From NCBI RefSeq assembly GCF_029962835.1, contig NC_080578.1, forward strand, positions 103,395,759 to 103,459,758: a stretch of DNA of 64,000 nucleotides. Direction: 5' to 3'. The translations under genes and the position numbers were made by a program. The stretch's first letter is position 1; each line of letters begins with the position of its first letter. The notes below the pieces were generated by a model. The model was not told the DNA's origin, searched no databases, and worked only from the letters and a program-made list of their open reading frames with translations. This document shows positions 33,300 to 45,399 of the stretch, piece by piece. This DNA comes from Magnolia sinica (Eukaryota > Streptophyta > Magnoliopsida > Magnoliales > Magnoliaceae).

Positions 33300-34760
33300 A
33301 AGGATGCTCACCATTAAAATTTCTAAGGGTTTAATGGTGGACATTCAAACCCATTTTTTTTCTATAATGTGGTCCACCTGATCCTAGTTCTGCCTTCTTC
33401 TTTTTTCAGTCTCAAGCCTTAAAATGATCTTTTAAAAGTGGTTGGATGGCTTAGATGCAACCCATGCATTATGGTGGATCCCATAGGGATGGAAAGGATG
33501 GATGGCATAGATGAGGTGCATACCCCATGGTGGGGCCCACACTAATGGAAGGTGTGGATTGCAATACATACATCAGTGGGTCCCACGTGGGGCCCACCAT
33601 AACGTTTATTTTCCATCCAGCCCGTTAACAAGGTCACAGAAACATGGGGTCCACTGTAATGTTTATTTTCCTCCCAACCTGTTGATGAGGTCACGTGGAC
33701 CTGGGCCCATCATAATGTTTATTTTACACCCAGCCTGTTGGTGGGGTCCCACAGACCAGGGGCTACCGTAATGTTTATTTATCATCCAATCTGTTGACGA
33801 GGCCAAATAGGCATGGGGCCCACCGTAATATTTATATGCAATCTAAACTGTTGATAAGGTCAAAGAACCTAAACGAATAGGAAAAACAAATTTAATATTT
33901 GATCTGAAACTTCTGCAATGCCCAAGTGAGTTTCAATGGCAGCCGTGCAATCACCACTGTTTCCTATGATGTGGGCCACTTGAGTGGCGGATATGGCTGA
34001 TTTTTGGGGTGGCCCCTGATTAGAAGGAGCCCATCAAAATGTACGGTGTTGATGTTCAAACACATCATGGTGGGGTCCATGGCTGGGACCCGTGGCCCAA
34101 CCCAATCCGTCCGTCAGCGCCTGCGCCTGCAGAGCAGTGTCAGCGCTGCCTGTGTATTTTATTTTTTTTGAAAATTTCATCTTCCCATGGTTTTTCAGAG
34201 GTGGGGCCCACATTAAGGAAATCTGCCCCGCCCATTGGTCTCTGTGGCTCAATACAAACGCATCAAGCCCAATACGCAGCATATTTTGGCAAATAAAAAC
34301 ATTAAGGCGAGTTTTAACGTACACACTACTATTTTCTATGGTATGGCCTGCTTGATTATCAGATTAGCCTCATCTTTTGGCTCAACGCCTAAAATGGGTT
34401 GAGAAGTGAAATGGATGGCGTGGATTATATACATACATTAAGGTGGGACCTGCATGAGCAGCCCACCCCAAACTTAAATTTTTTTTTTTTTGTTAGCTGT
34501 CAGTCCACGCCCATGTCAGTACACGCACTCCATGTTAGCCACTCCTAATCCAGCGTCTAGGGACGCTGGACAGCATGGATAAATACTGCATCATGGTGGG
34601 TCCCACATGCACGTGGCCCACCTATTCAAATCAACATGATATTTGTGTTTTCTCATCATCCAGGCCCACTAGATGGGCTGGATAAAATAGGTGGACGCCA
34701 TCACTAAAATACATCCATCATAGTGGGTCTATGATCGGTGTGGATCTAGTGGGCCACACC
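33300..34760. repeat. Fold-back-family cluster inside the solo LTR
   Basis: Repeated family words: GTGGGGCCCACC, GTTTATTTTCCATCCA, TTTCCTATGATGTGGGCC, GATGGCGTGGAT and CATGGTGGGTCCCACATG. At least three overlapping or partial copies are present. A short purine-rich run (GAGAGAAAGAGAAAGAG) follows at about 34770. Confidence 0.6.
33589..33873. repeat. 57-bp tandem repeat, five units
   Basis: Five consecutive units of about 57 bp, each starting GGGGCCCACC or a variant, then ATAATGTTTATTTT, CATCCAACCTGTT and GAGGTCA. Units differ from each other by roughly 15-25%. The unit is an internal slice of the fold-back family. Confidence 0.8.
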
Positions 34761-35779
34761 CATCATAAAAGAGAGAGAAAGAGAAAGAGAAGAAGAGAGA
34801 AATAAGCGGTGTAGATGGAGGGACCCCGCCACTATGGGTCCCTCATATGATTGCAACACATACATCAAGTTGGGTCCCTCATACAAGTGGGTCCCCTAAT
34901 TATGAAATCAACGGTAGAAATTCAAAGATCACCCACCTCTAGGCCTTCTTCTTACTTCCATATCTTCCTTAGCTCCTTGCCTTCAAGTTTGATAGTGGTA
35001 GATGATGAATGAACGGTTGAGATGTAAGATGAGAGGGTAGGGAAAGTGGGCCACACATGTTGTTTGAGAGGGAGAGAGCTTGGACGTGGGATGGTGTGTT
35101 GTTTGGGAAGTGAAGAGATGAAATGAGAGAGAGAAAGAGAAGTAGTGACTTAAGGGATGGGGTGATGTGGTGGTTGTAAGGAAAGGGTGATGGGAGGTAT
35201 GGTTGTGGTTGAAAATGGAAAAAAAGAGGAATGGTGAGGGGAGAGAGAGAGTTGACTTTTGAAAAGGTAGGGATGGGTTGTTATACTTGGGATATGGCTT
35301 GTACTTGACATTGATTGATGGGACATATCGTAGAGATTCCCTCGATATTCACAACGCGCGGCGTTTCTTCGGAATGAACGCAGGCCCACATCTCCTGGCC
35401 TGGGTATCGGTTTGGTACGCAGTCGCGGCGTTGGGATTGCGGTGATGGCGCGGTCGTTAAAGTACAAGTTTCGGTTTGAGCCGACTTTGGTGTGCGGAAC
35501 CCAGCTTAGGATCACGCGCAAACGTTGGATACAGGTCGAAGATTGCCAGAATTTGACCGGAAGGACCGCGGAAGCCATCAGAACGGTACGAACTAGGATA
35601 CGAGTCTTACACCATGCATGTATGGCCATCTATGTTGGATGAGTGTGCCCATTTTGAAATTGCCAATTAATCCCTTAGTGTATAGCCCTAAAAAAGTAGT
35701 TACTTCTCTAACAAGCTGTTTGGGTGAGGGATTTGGGAAATTCAAATTTTATGTTCATTTTTTAGTGGAGATTTGCCAA

Positions 35780-36475
35780 ATATGTTGTCTTTGTCACCAT
35801 CTAAGCCTTATCTCAATTAATTAGGTTGGCTACATGAATCCTTTTCCGCCATTTCACTCTATCAAGGGTCATAACATCAATTAGACCATAGGTCATTAAG
35901 TCTTCTCTTTGCACATAACTAAACCATCTAAGTCTACTTCTCATATTATTACCTATTTGTGCTACACAATTCCTTCCTATGTATTCATTTCTAATTTTAT
36001 CTATCTTATCACTCATTCATCTCAACATCCTCATTTAAGCTATACTCTTCCTATGAACAAGTTGTTCCTTAACTACTCTACATTTTGAGTCTTATAGCTA
36101 TCCTATGTAAAAAGACACGGACTCACCGCCAGCTTCTAGGGCAAGCCTAGAGTGATTGAGCTCATTTCTCCGTTAGTAGTCTTCACATTTATTATTGCTA
36201 TGCATGCTTGATCACTTGATCATGTCAATAAATCTTCTCAAAATTCCTTTCTCAGACTGGATTAATTCTCTCGGGACCTTATCATAAGCCTTCTCTGAGT
36301 TAATAAAGACCATGCGGAGATCCTCCTCCCCTTAGATTTCTCTATCGGTTGTTGGTTGTCTAAGTAGGAAAATAACTTCAGTGTTAAGACTTCCTTGGCA
36401 AGAAACCAAAGTTAGTTGCTCAAAATGAGAAACTTGCTCAGAAGCTATAAAAGTCCCAAGTAAATCATTGTAGTT
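35780..36475 (-). mobile_element. RTE-type LINE fragment with internal deletion
   Basis: Minus strand: the RT motif MVFINSEKAYDKVPREL then GILRRFIDMIK at about 36320-36210 (family VFIDLEKAYDRVPRE, YIDVIKDMY). Directly after comes the C-terminal region at 36016-35813 (KIRNEYI, RLRWFSYVQRE, EWRKRIHVA-like). The middle of RT is missing. The 3' end GATAAGGCTTAGATGG is near 35790. Confidence 0.8.
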
Positions 36476-36479
36476 TGAT

Positions 36480-36770
36480 GAAGTGCTGATCACAGGAAAA
36501 TGGCCAGCACCTTCTTAGTTCCCACCATCAGCTCAATTGGCAAAACAACATGCGTTCGTGTTACTTCTCCAACAAAATTACTCACCATGGCTTTGATCGG
36601 AGTTAAGTCATATTGAGTTTTACCCAATTTAGCCATCATTCCAACTGAAAAGTATGTTGAGAACAGCTTCATCATTGATTAGGACCCTAGTGATTGGACA
36701 TCATTCAAAGTGTGCAGAAATATATGGTGGATTTAAATGTTGCATCAAAGATGAGTCAGTATTTCAATTA
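36480..36770 (-). mobile_element. Gypsy protease remnant
   Basis: Minus strand with retropepsin-like pattern RVLINDEAVLNIL (family VLIDxGAxVNILP), then AKLGKTQYDLTP and THVVLPIELMVG. This is the continuation of the Gypsy gag at 38198-41000, separated from it by the solo LTR. The catalytic Asp-Ser/Thr-Gly is changed. Confidence 0.65.
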
Positions 36771-36775
36771 CTATT

Positions 36776-38197
36776 TGTAAACACCCCACCCAGGCTAGTA
36801 ACATGATAAGGCATGGATGACCCTTAGGAACTGAACCTAAACCTCAACCGCAGTCATTCCTCGAACTTGATCCAAACCCTAACCAAACCTGAATCACTAC
36901 ATTACCAGAAACCCTAATTCAAGCCAACATTTGAGCCAGAGCATGCCCAAAAGTCTATCCATTTTTTAGTTATTTTGAGTCAAACATCCAAAAATGGGCT
37001 TCGGGCTGATCTTAGGGCTCGAAATATGCCCACCGGCTAAACCGCGGGAGCAACCATACCCAAGCGGTAGTCTAATTATTGCCGGCGGTAATCTGATTAA
37101 CGTCCTCTCCCGACAGGTGTCTCCTCTGAGCACACAGCTGTCTCCCCTCCAAAAGTTAACTCTCATAAAGAATTACCCCTAACTTTTCACCAAATCTACC
37201 ATCATACCAAAGCCCAAGAGCTTATGAAAGCATGCTATGTGGCGTTACCTTTCCCTCAACCAATCACGAGCTGCCACATCAGCATTCACCCTAAAAAACT
37301 CTGGAATTACCAAAATGACATCCCAAAAGGCTATTAATAACCTTCACTTCTCTTCATTTAAGGAGAACAACAACACAACTACTAATCCACCAAGAGTGAG
37401 AGAGAGAGAAAGTGAGTGAGAGTGAGAGGAGTACTTGAGTTCTCAAGCTCTCATCTTTAATCCCCTTTTAGCCTCCTCCAACCATCTCTTTAGCCTCCCA
37501 ATCTCACTTGGGTCAATCATTCCAAACCATGGCCTATCCAAACATCCAAGCCATTTTGAGCGCAAGCCAAAGATCATGCAATCATCATTAGCATTCATAT
37601 TTCATATCGCACTATTATTTCCCTTCTCAACTCCCTTGCTCCTCTAGATTACCATTGAATGTATACTCTATGACTTGTCAGAACTCTGGAACCTGTAACA
37701 TCAGAAACTCATTCTAGCCTAGTCCATTTTTAATAACATTCATCATTATCATATATGTTCAAAACTCTTTTAGGCATTCCCCGAACGTATGCTCTACAGC
37801 TTGCTGGAGTTCCGGATATTGCCATATCAAAAATTCAGGTCTACCTAGTCCTATTTTCAACATTATCAACATATCCCTCTAGACTGTTTTACCACACAAA
37901 TTAGAGACCGTACATCTGTACGGGCAAAGAGGATGCCTAACGCCTTCCCTCTCTGTCACCAAGGTCCCTTACTTAGAATCTCAAACCGCAAATCAGGAGT
38001 CTATTTAAGGCAAGAGGGTCCTCGGATTCTCCGGCCTTGTACATTCTGCAGGTTCTAGCCGACCGTGGGATTTTGAATCAAGTGGCTAATGGCGACTCCA
38101 AGACTATCACATAACAATTCGAATTAGCCCCATCGCCCCCTGTGTCATTCATTGAATCACCGAAACCATCGTGGGCACCGATTTCCCAGCGTTCACA
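36776..38197 (+). mobile_element. Solo LTR, 1.42 kb, Gypsy type
   Basis: Begins TGTAAACACCCCACCC and ends CAGCGTTCACA. Perfect 5-bp target duplication CTATT at 36771-36775 and 38198-38202. Plus orientation is suggested by the AGAGTGAGAGAGAGAGAAAG stretch (37392), the TACGGGCAAAGAGGATGCC block and GGCGACTCCA near the 3' end. Inserted between gag and protease of a minus-strand Gypsy; host sequence resumes on both sides. No coding genes; open frames inside show no domains. Confidence 0.85.
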
Positions 38198-41000
38198 CTA
38201 TTTTATAAGAGGGTGACCCTGGTTCAATTAAAACAGTCAACACATTCTTGGTGTCCTCTTCCGAATCAAATGAAGCATATTGCATGATTACAAGAGGACT
38301 CAATTCTTCCACATCGCCTTCCATCCTTTTTGGTTAAGACAATTTAGCTTAAAAAGTCGGTGGTAATTTGAGTATCATATTGCAATCCAATACAACCGAC
38401 GAGAATGACCCAAACTGGATAACCAAATTAAAACATCATCCCCAAGTATATTCGAATTCAATCACTTGTCCACCTCTTTTACTATTTCTGACCTAACAGC
38501 CTCATTCGGTGTGGATGAGATTAGTCCCAATGGCTTTATTTTTGCAAGCAGTCCCTCAACTAAAAGATTATTCAAAAAATATTTATTACCGAGATATTCG
38601 GTTGATTGTTCAGTACCTATGCCTTATTTTAAAAAAATTTGGTCATTATTTGCTAAACCCATTCCCAAATAAAGTTCGACCATATTAATTGTTTTTTTTG
38701 TTATTTTTTAGTTTTGAAGTGACCAACATCGATTGTATTCGCATACCCATCATTTGAGATTCTCTTCTCACAATGGCTAATTATCTTCATTTGGTTGCAT
38801 ATTGCCTTTGCCAATGTCAATTTTTAAGTACATGTAATTCCTTTTGGTATAATTAGGAACTTTTGATGGATTAGCCTTTTCTATATTATATCTCGATCAT
38901 GCCAAGGTTTAACCACCAATTGTCCAAAAGTTGACCTGTACTTGTCGCTTTGTTGGTAAATAGAGTTACCCTCGTCACTGCCCTAATAGACCGATGATTT
39001 TGCTTGGTAGTTTGGTCGATAATATCGCCTACATTAGTTGAATCTGCCTTGCACATTGCTTACACAAATATGACATTTAGCAAACTGAGTTTACTACCTT
39101 TAGATATTCTCCGGTTTTCTCAGCCGCACACATAAATTGCTCATTTCTGTTGCCAACTTCCAGTTCGTTGGCTTGATCATTTTGAAATCCAAGGTTAATT
39201 TTTTGTCGTATCCGAACTAACCTATGATGATCAATCGTGGCTATATTGACTTTCATGTTGACTGGAGATGAATCAGTATTAATCAACATTAACTCTTTCA
39301 CCTTTTTAAGAAATTTCAGCAATCCTTTGTCGATGTTGTATTGGATAACATTCATAAAAATAATGCATTTGTTAGTAGAACGACACTAGGTTCAATAATT
39401 ATTTTTAAAAAAAATTTCTTTGGTCGTAGTAATCTTATGTTTGATAGATAATAAATATCTTGGTCGACATAATGTATAAGATTTCGTCAGCCCGAATAAT
39501 ATCAAAGGTGTATGTCCTTTGAATTTTATGGTTGGATTACGTGATTGCTTATGTTTTAATCAATGTTGAGCATATAAATGGTTGTTTAACCACTACCCCC
39601 GCAATTGCCACGTCATAATTATGATCATAATAGTGTGTTCATATTAACGAATTCTTCTATCATTTCCCCTCCCAAAGCAAAGCTTCACATCGATAGACAT
39701 TTTTTGTTAGATCGTATAAATTGATAAATCATATCCCGATTAATTTATTTCTAACTTTAAATTATAAACCATCCTGAGTCATTTAAACTAATAAGGCATC
39801 GGCCGTGACCATTATGCATCGGTTTTTTTCTCTTTTAAACTGAGCGATATAAATTTTGATTGATTTTCCTGATAATTGCCGAAAATGTGTAGGATTGACC
39901 ATGAAAAAATTTATGTCATTGCAAAAGAACTTGGTGTGAAACTTTTTCTTCCATTTCTTGTCAAAATTATATGGAGTTTGGTAACAAATTTGACCACTAA
40001 GTAAATTCTACTCCAGTTAGTAAATGTCCAAATATTTATAGTTTGTTGTAATTATTATTGACCAATTCTCCCGTACTATATAATAAAACGACATATATGT
40101 TATATGGTTGGTTGACTAGTATCGCCTGTAAATAGTGTAAAATCATATTGATAATTCATTGGCAATATATATTGATGATCGATCCAATCAGGATGTAGCT
40201 CGTGATATACTATAGTAGCAGTTCGACTAAGAACCTGACTTACTATCTCCTGGACCAATTGTAGAATTTGATTGTGGTCCCAATTTTGTTGTCTCACCAT
40301 CAACGGTGGATTCAGACCAAATAGGTATTGTTCCTCATTATAAGGTTGATTATTGGCACAGGCTGCCCCACAAATATCCATTGAATCTTGACTTTATGGA
40401 CAAAGTTTATATGCTCGCATTTAGGGCCCTTGAAATCCCCAGGTGGTAGTGAATTTTACACGTTCAGTACCAAAATAAGGGTAGGATGCATATTTCGCTG
40501 TAGAGGGGGTACTTGTGGCGTTGGATGTATTGGGGGTATTAGTGTCAGATTCTCAACAGAACTAGTATCGACATGTTGTTGAGGCACAATAGGTGTCATT
40601 TCGGCAAACATATTCATCAACCGATTCATGCTATCGGTATGACTAACCATCGACCTATTAAAGGCTTATGTTTGAACTCATGATTGTTCATATGTGATGT
40701 GTTGAATTCCCATTTGAACTTCAACTATCCCGACTAATATTATCTCAAAAGGTTTGACTCGAGTTGTCGATGCCCTATCAGGGTTTGGTGGTGGTGGATT
40801 CACTTGCTCAAGTACCTATTGCACTTGTAACTCTTTCTCTTGAGCAAAAACAACTAGTTTATGAGCTAAAATAATATTAGTTGCTATAAAAGTATTATGA
40901 CCACCTATTCGGCTCATGATTCCATATAATTATTGCATCGGTAAGTATACTCACGATAAGTGTCTCATCGAACGTGCAAACAATCATTGATTTTTACACG
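38198..41000 (-). mobile_element. Gypsy gag region, decayed
   Basis: From right to left: PDWIDHQYILPMNYQYDFTL (about 40180; family PEWMDxxxPLPxxYKxPDFTLF), YYDHNYDVAIAGVVVKQPF (about 39620), VIQYNIDKGLLKFLKKVKE (about 39330), and EELSPLVIMQYASFDSEED (about 38310). Order and strand fit a Gypsy gag, related to the copy at 30440. It is broken by stops, and the region 39360-39590 and 39700-40090 is very A/T-rich. Continues at 36770 with protease. Confidence 0.7.
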
Positions 41001-41960
41001 GCTAGTGCAAAAAAGAATATTTATGAGAACCAAGTATATTTTGTAATCCCGCTGTGCATGCAAAAAATTGTTGGCACTTAGTTTGTTATCTGTCATGTGC
41101 GTATGTGCAGGCATGCGAAAATCTGGCTTGATTCAAATCGATTGACTTTGACCCCGGGCATTGAAATAAGTAGATACCCCCCATACGAATGTATATGACC
41201 ATAATTCGTGGAGATCAATCGACTACTTAACCACTTACAAAATATTTATAATGATCATGCGATTTTAAGATGGCATGATCCTTGCTTCGATGATAATTTA
41301 TAGTTTGTCTTTCACAGGAAAGACATTTTGATAATGCAATAAGATAAAAGAAAATAACTTATAACTAATCACTAAAAATGATGGTAAGAATGCCTACTTT
41401 GAAAGAACTGCTAATATTAAATAAATGTCAAGTCTAATTTACAAGGTATGTTAAGATTACAACTAAGAATTATAATTAATAATTATAACTATTGGATTAT
41501 CACTATTCTCATGATAACTTAATATAAAGTAAATTAATATATTTCAATGTGTATTGTTTTGTTGGATGGGATGTCTTTTACTAATTCTCTCTGGTATTTA
41601 TAGATATTTACTATAACTTTTTTTGGAAATTTCTTCTTTTATTGTCAAAGGTTACGAAAATTGAATAATTATTATGTTTCTCTTTTACTATTATTCATCT
41701 TCCATTAAATATACTTTGTTACTAATATACAAATTTGTATTTGTCTCATGGGCCGCACTTCAAACTTCTTAAATATTCGGGCACGTTATTTCCATTACCT
41801 TCCGATGACGTGAATAATATACTGGTATTGTGTAGCACCAAATTAGCACTAGCTATATTTCAATTATATTTTTTTAAAAAAAAAAATCGAATATCTTAAA
41901 AATATTTTTAAACCTTTTCAATCTTTATTTCATGCCACGTGTCATCCTCTCACAGGCTCC
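41001..41960. other. A/T-rich sequence, possibly the leader/LTR of the Gypsy
   Basis: Lies upstream of the minus-strand Gypsy gag, where its leader and 5' LTR should be. It is very A/T-rich with no open frame. I could not find a primer-binding site or LTR ends, so the assignment is by position only. Confidence 0.35.
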
Positions 41961-42141
41961 TTCTTGAAAGGATTTGAAAAAGGGTACAAGAGTGATGCGC
42001 TGCCTCAGGATCATTGCCTAAAACCGAGCTGGTCCACTATAACGTCCGGTTTTTTGTCTTAACGAGTTGTCCCAATCCCCCACGTGTGCGACACGCTCGC
42101 ACGGGACGCGGACGCTTGTCCCAAGCCTGGCACAACACAGA

Positions 42142-42483
42142 CTCAGAGGGGCCACCGTGATGTATGGGTTTTATCCACACCGTCCATCCATTTTGTCATC
42201 TCATTCCTAAATATAAGCTTAAAAATGAGGTAGTCCTATTTGGATCCAAAGCTCAAGTGGTCCACACCACAGGAAGCAGCGGTGATAATAGTGTGCCACA
42301 AACATAAGCTTGATACAAAACTTCTGTGGTCCGCAGGAAGCTTTCAACACTAGGGGTGTAATCTCCACCGTGTGATCCACTTGAGCATTGGATGTGGCTG
42401 ATTTTTGGTCTTATGCACTAAAATGGTATGAAAAAATGGATGGACGGTGTGGATAAAACCTACTCATCACGGAGTTCACTTGG
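42142..42483. repeat. Fold-back element copy (about 340 bp)
   Basis: Left end GGGGCCACCGTGATGTATGG then ATCCACACCGTCCATCCA; right end ATGGATGGACGGTGTGGAT then CATCACGGAGTTCACTTGGG. Arms include GTGGTCCACACCACAGGAAG and GTGTGATCCACTTGAG. The terminal ~50 bp are clear inverted repeats. Confidence 0.75.
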
Positions 42484-43560
42484 GGCCCTTGCCTTTGACG
42501 GTGGGGTAGTACCCAATCCGAGTTTTTTCGCACGTGGCTGCGAGTCGGCTCTTCCATCTCTCCTCGCTGTGGTACCTATTGTACTCGCATGGCCCGCGGA
42601 AACTGTAGCGCTCGTGAACTATCCGCGTTATATGATGGCTGCTAAAGAAGGCTGCGGACCGCATTCTCTTTTCCTTGCTCGGGAAGCTACGACGTACTCG
42701 CACGCGTGAGAGTACGGACGTGCGACGTTGCACACGACTGGTAGATCAGGATCATCCATCGCAGGCAGTCCACGTGACCGTACGATTGCCCAAAAATCGG
42801 GATGGTGTACTCATCATGTTGGTCACACGTGAACGTCAAATATGGACCGTCCATTTATTCAGTAGATGTGTCGGCCGACCTTATGAGCCTGGCGGATCCG
42901 CTGGTGGGCTAGATCTCTCGTACGTGTACCACGCTGCCACGTTTGAGAGGCTGTTGTAGAAGAAGAGAATTGATTACTTAGGGGCCACGTAAGCCTATCA
43001 TCCACGCCAACATGCCATATCTATACCATGAAAACGGTTGACCACGTCATGAATATCATATGGCACAAAAATCAGGCCTTCCTTATTATTATGTGGGCCA
43101 CACCTTCAGAATCAATTTACAACTGACGATCTAACTCAACAAACGGTAATGACCCAACCAATGGGTGGATCAGTTTGATTTTCCGCATGAATAGTGTCCC
43201 TTCTGGGTCGTTCCTTTTGCACGGTAGGATGTCGTGTACACGTGGCATATTGGCGGTAAAGGCCTTGATGGAAAGTTCGCACGCCTTCCCCTGCTGGTCA
43301 TCCTCTCTGGCAAAAAAAGTCCACCCCGTTCAGTACGCATACCAACGGGGAGTACGACAGAGATTCGCGCATGAAGAAATCAGGTTCTCCGAGTGCGAAC
43401 ACGCGTGTAAGGTGACACACGTGCAGCGCATCCAAGCCAATCCGAGGCCTATTTTCATCATGTGGGCCATATCAGAGAAACCAACCGCTGGAAAAAAAAA
43501 ATCACAAACAACGCATCCTGAGAGCTCAACCGTACGATGCAACCTGCCAGCTTGGGCGGC
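42484..43560. other. G/C-richer unexplained segment with repeated CACGTG
   Basis: Markedly richer in G+C and CpG than its surroundings, without a convincing gene. Overlapping open frames on both strands (e.g. 42428-42709, 43175-43591) have no recognised motif. CACGTG occurs at 42531, 42771, 42826, 43239 and 43418, with two more just outside (41936, 42081). It could be a captured promoter or exon fragment or an unknown transposon. Confidence 0.4.
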
Positions 43561-43732
43561 TATGTGGGGCCCACCATGTTGCATCAGGTGAGTTCCTTCA
43601 GTAGTAGGCCCTGGCAAAAAATCAGCCCCAATCCACGGCTCGGGTGGGTCACACCACGAGTAAAAATCAGCCCAATCAACACTCGAGTGCGCGGATTACT
43701 GCAGAGAGGGCGCGGCTTTGGTGGATCCTTGT

Positions 43733-44156
43733 CTGTGGGGCCCACCTTGATGTATGTTCCTTACATCCACGACGTCCATTCATTTTGACAGTTCATTTAG
43801 GCCATTATTCTAAAAATGAAGTAGATCCAGATGTCATATGGACCACACCTCAGGAAACAGTTGTGATTGACCATTGAAAACTTATTGTGGACCACAACGT
43901 TTTGGATCAAGCTAATATTTGTGTGGTACCTTAATCCAGGCCCAAGTGACATTATCAACGGTTTGAATGGAAAATAAACATTTCGGCGGCCCCCAATAAG
44001 TTTTTAATGGTAATTATTCAATCACCACTATTTCCTGTGGTGTGGTCCATCTAAGATTTGAATCTAATTAATTTTTTATAACATGCTCTAAAATGATCTT
44101 TCAAAACGGATGGACAGCGTGGATTTAAGGTACATACATCATGGTGGGCCCTACAG
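43733..44156. repeat. Fold-back element, well-preserved copy
   Basis: Left end CTGTGGGGCCCACCTTGATG, right end CATCATGGTGGGCCCTACAG. The inverted repeat extends outward through ATCCTTG on the left and CAAGGAT on the right. The centre carries GTTTTGGATCAAGCTAATAT and TTTCCTGTGGTGTGGTCC. About 424 bp, near-palindromic. No target duplication could be read. Confidence 0.8.
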
Positions 44157-44889
44157 TCAAGGATGTACTGAAGGGGTGCCCTGGCAAAAAGCCTACCTTT
44201 TACTTCGTGTAGCCGCTGGAGCTTTGGATCTGCCAACTTTTAGGCTCGTATCCTAGCAGGAGCTGGCAAAACAGATGGACGGGTGGATTTTTCGCGAGTA
44301 CCACGGTGGGACCCACTTAGCTCCTTCGGACTGCCCAGGAACATCCTACGGTGGGGGTTGCATGCCATCGGCCACCCAAGTGGGCCACACCACAACCATT
44401 GAAAAATTCCACACGAATTTAGAGATTTCAGTAATGAGTTTGTGGCGCAACTGAGTTTTGAATCAGGCCATTTTTTTTTCGGAATATACGATGAACATGT
44501 GGGGGCGACGGACAGAGTGGATATCAAACACCAATGTGAGAAATACCTCCGATATTTGAAAATATCGTGAGCATCTCGAAAAATTGATCAAACGATATCA
44601 TGAAATAATGATTTACAAGTGCTTTTTGTACGTAAATGAATTTATTTATAAAAAAATAGTTCAACTTATAATTATATGTATCTGTATTTAAATTTATTTA
44701 TATTTTTTATACTTTATTTCCAGCGAAGATTTTCTCAATTAAATCACGAGAAAACACGTTCAAATCTGAAAATCTCCCTTGGCGAGAACGAGATTTGTCG
44801 CCGCGGTGAACCTAACAACCGCGCGACCATACCTCGCGTGGGTGCTGACCGGAAGTTGACCGAGCGCTGCGTGTAACTTTCACGAGATC
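44157..44889. other. Fold-back debris and unexplained sequence
   Basis: 44255-44420 holds fold-back-like words (CAAAACAGATGGACGGGTGG, AAGTGGGCCACACCAC). 44540-44880 is A/T-rich then CpG-rich, with no recognised motif. Confidence 0.4.
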
Positions 44890-45350
44890 CACCCCATCCA
44901 TCAGTTACACTGCCTCATGTTCACGTCGGAATAAAAAATCATGATCGTCCAAAACTCAGGTGGGTCCCACCATTGGAAGCAGTTGGTATGGGACATCCAA
45001 CGTGAATCGTGGTGTTTATATGCCATCCAATCCATTCATCTAGTCCACCTCGTCAAGCTGAAATGGTTAGTCAAAAAAGTGTATTTGGATTTGGTGGGGG
45101 GAAATCCACTTCATTCATAAATTTTGCCAACTCATGCTAAGATGGATGAAAGCCCAGGCAAATTAAAATCTAAAGGTGGAGTACACCAAAAAGAAAAATG
45201 TCCACTGGTTACCTGCCTTTGAAACCTTAGTGGGCCCAAAGAAGTTTTGGATTGAGATAAACATCACTTGTCATTTCAATGACAGGTGTTTCGATTCTTA
45301 CATTTTGTTGCAATGAGCCAACTTTGATTTTGGATCTACTCATTTAAAAA
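44890..45350. repeat. Degenerate fold-back copies
   Basis: Words such as CTCAGGTGGGTCCCACCATT, GTGTTTATATGCCATCCAAT and AGAAGTTTTGGATTGAGATA identify the family. The ends are eroded. Confidence 0.5.
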
Positions 45351-45399
45351 AAATATATAATTACAAGTTCGAGCACCTCTTGTGCCTGCGAGTGTATTA

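Larger units (their letters stand above)
31548..35611. mobile_element. Solo LTR, 4.06 kb, Gypsy type
   Basis: Begins TGTCACGCCCCGAACTCGG and ends GGATACGAGTCTTACA (TG...CA). It is flanked by a perfect 5-bp target duplication, CCATG, at 31543-31547 and 35612-35616. The start is typical of large chromovirus-like Gypsy LTRs. There is no gag or pol inside, so the internal region was lost by LTR-LTR recombination. It carries fold-back-family sequence at 33300-34760. Open frames inside (e.g. 31550-31939, 35150-35629) have no domains. Confidence 0.85.

Noticed and set aside
33589..33873. CRISPR-like array
   Set aside because: The units are contiguous, diverged tandem repeats without unique spacers, in a plant genome.
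35150..35629. 159-codon minus-strand open frame
   Set aside because: Lies in the 3' part of the same solo LTR and crosses its end; S/P-rich, no domain.
42428..42959. Several overlapping open frames (85-94 codons) in both strands
   Set aside because: Expected in G/C-richer DNA; none has a motif, splice context or codon pattern that favours it. Reported only as an unexplained segment.
43175..43617. 138-codon plus and 95-codon minus open frames
   Set aside because: Overlap each other on opposite strands and run into fold-back repeat sequence; no domain.
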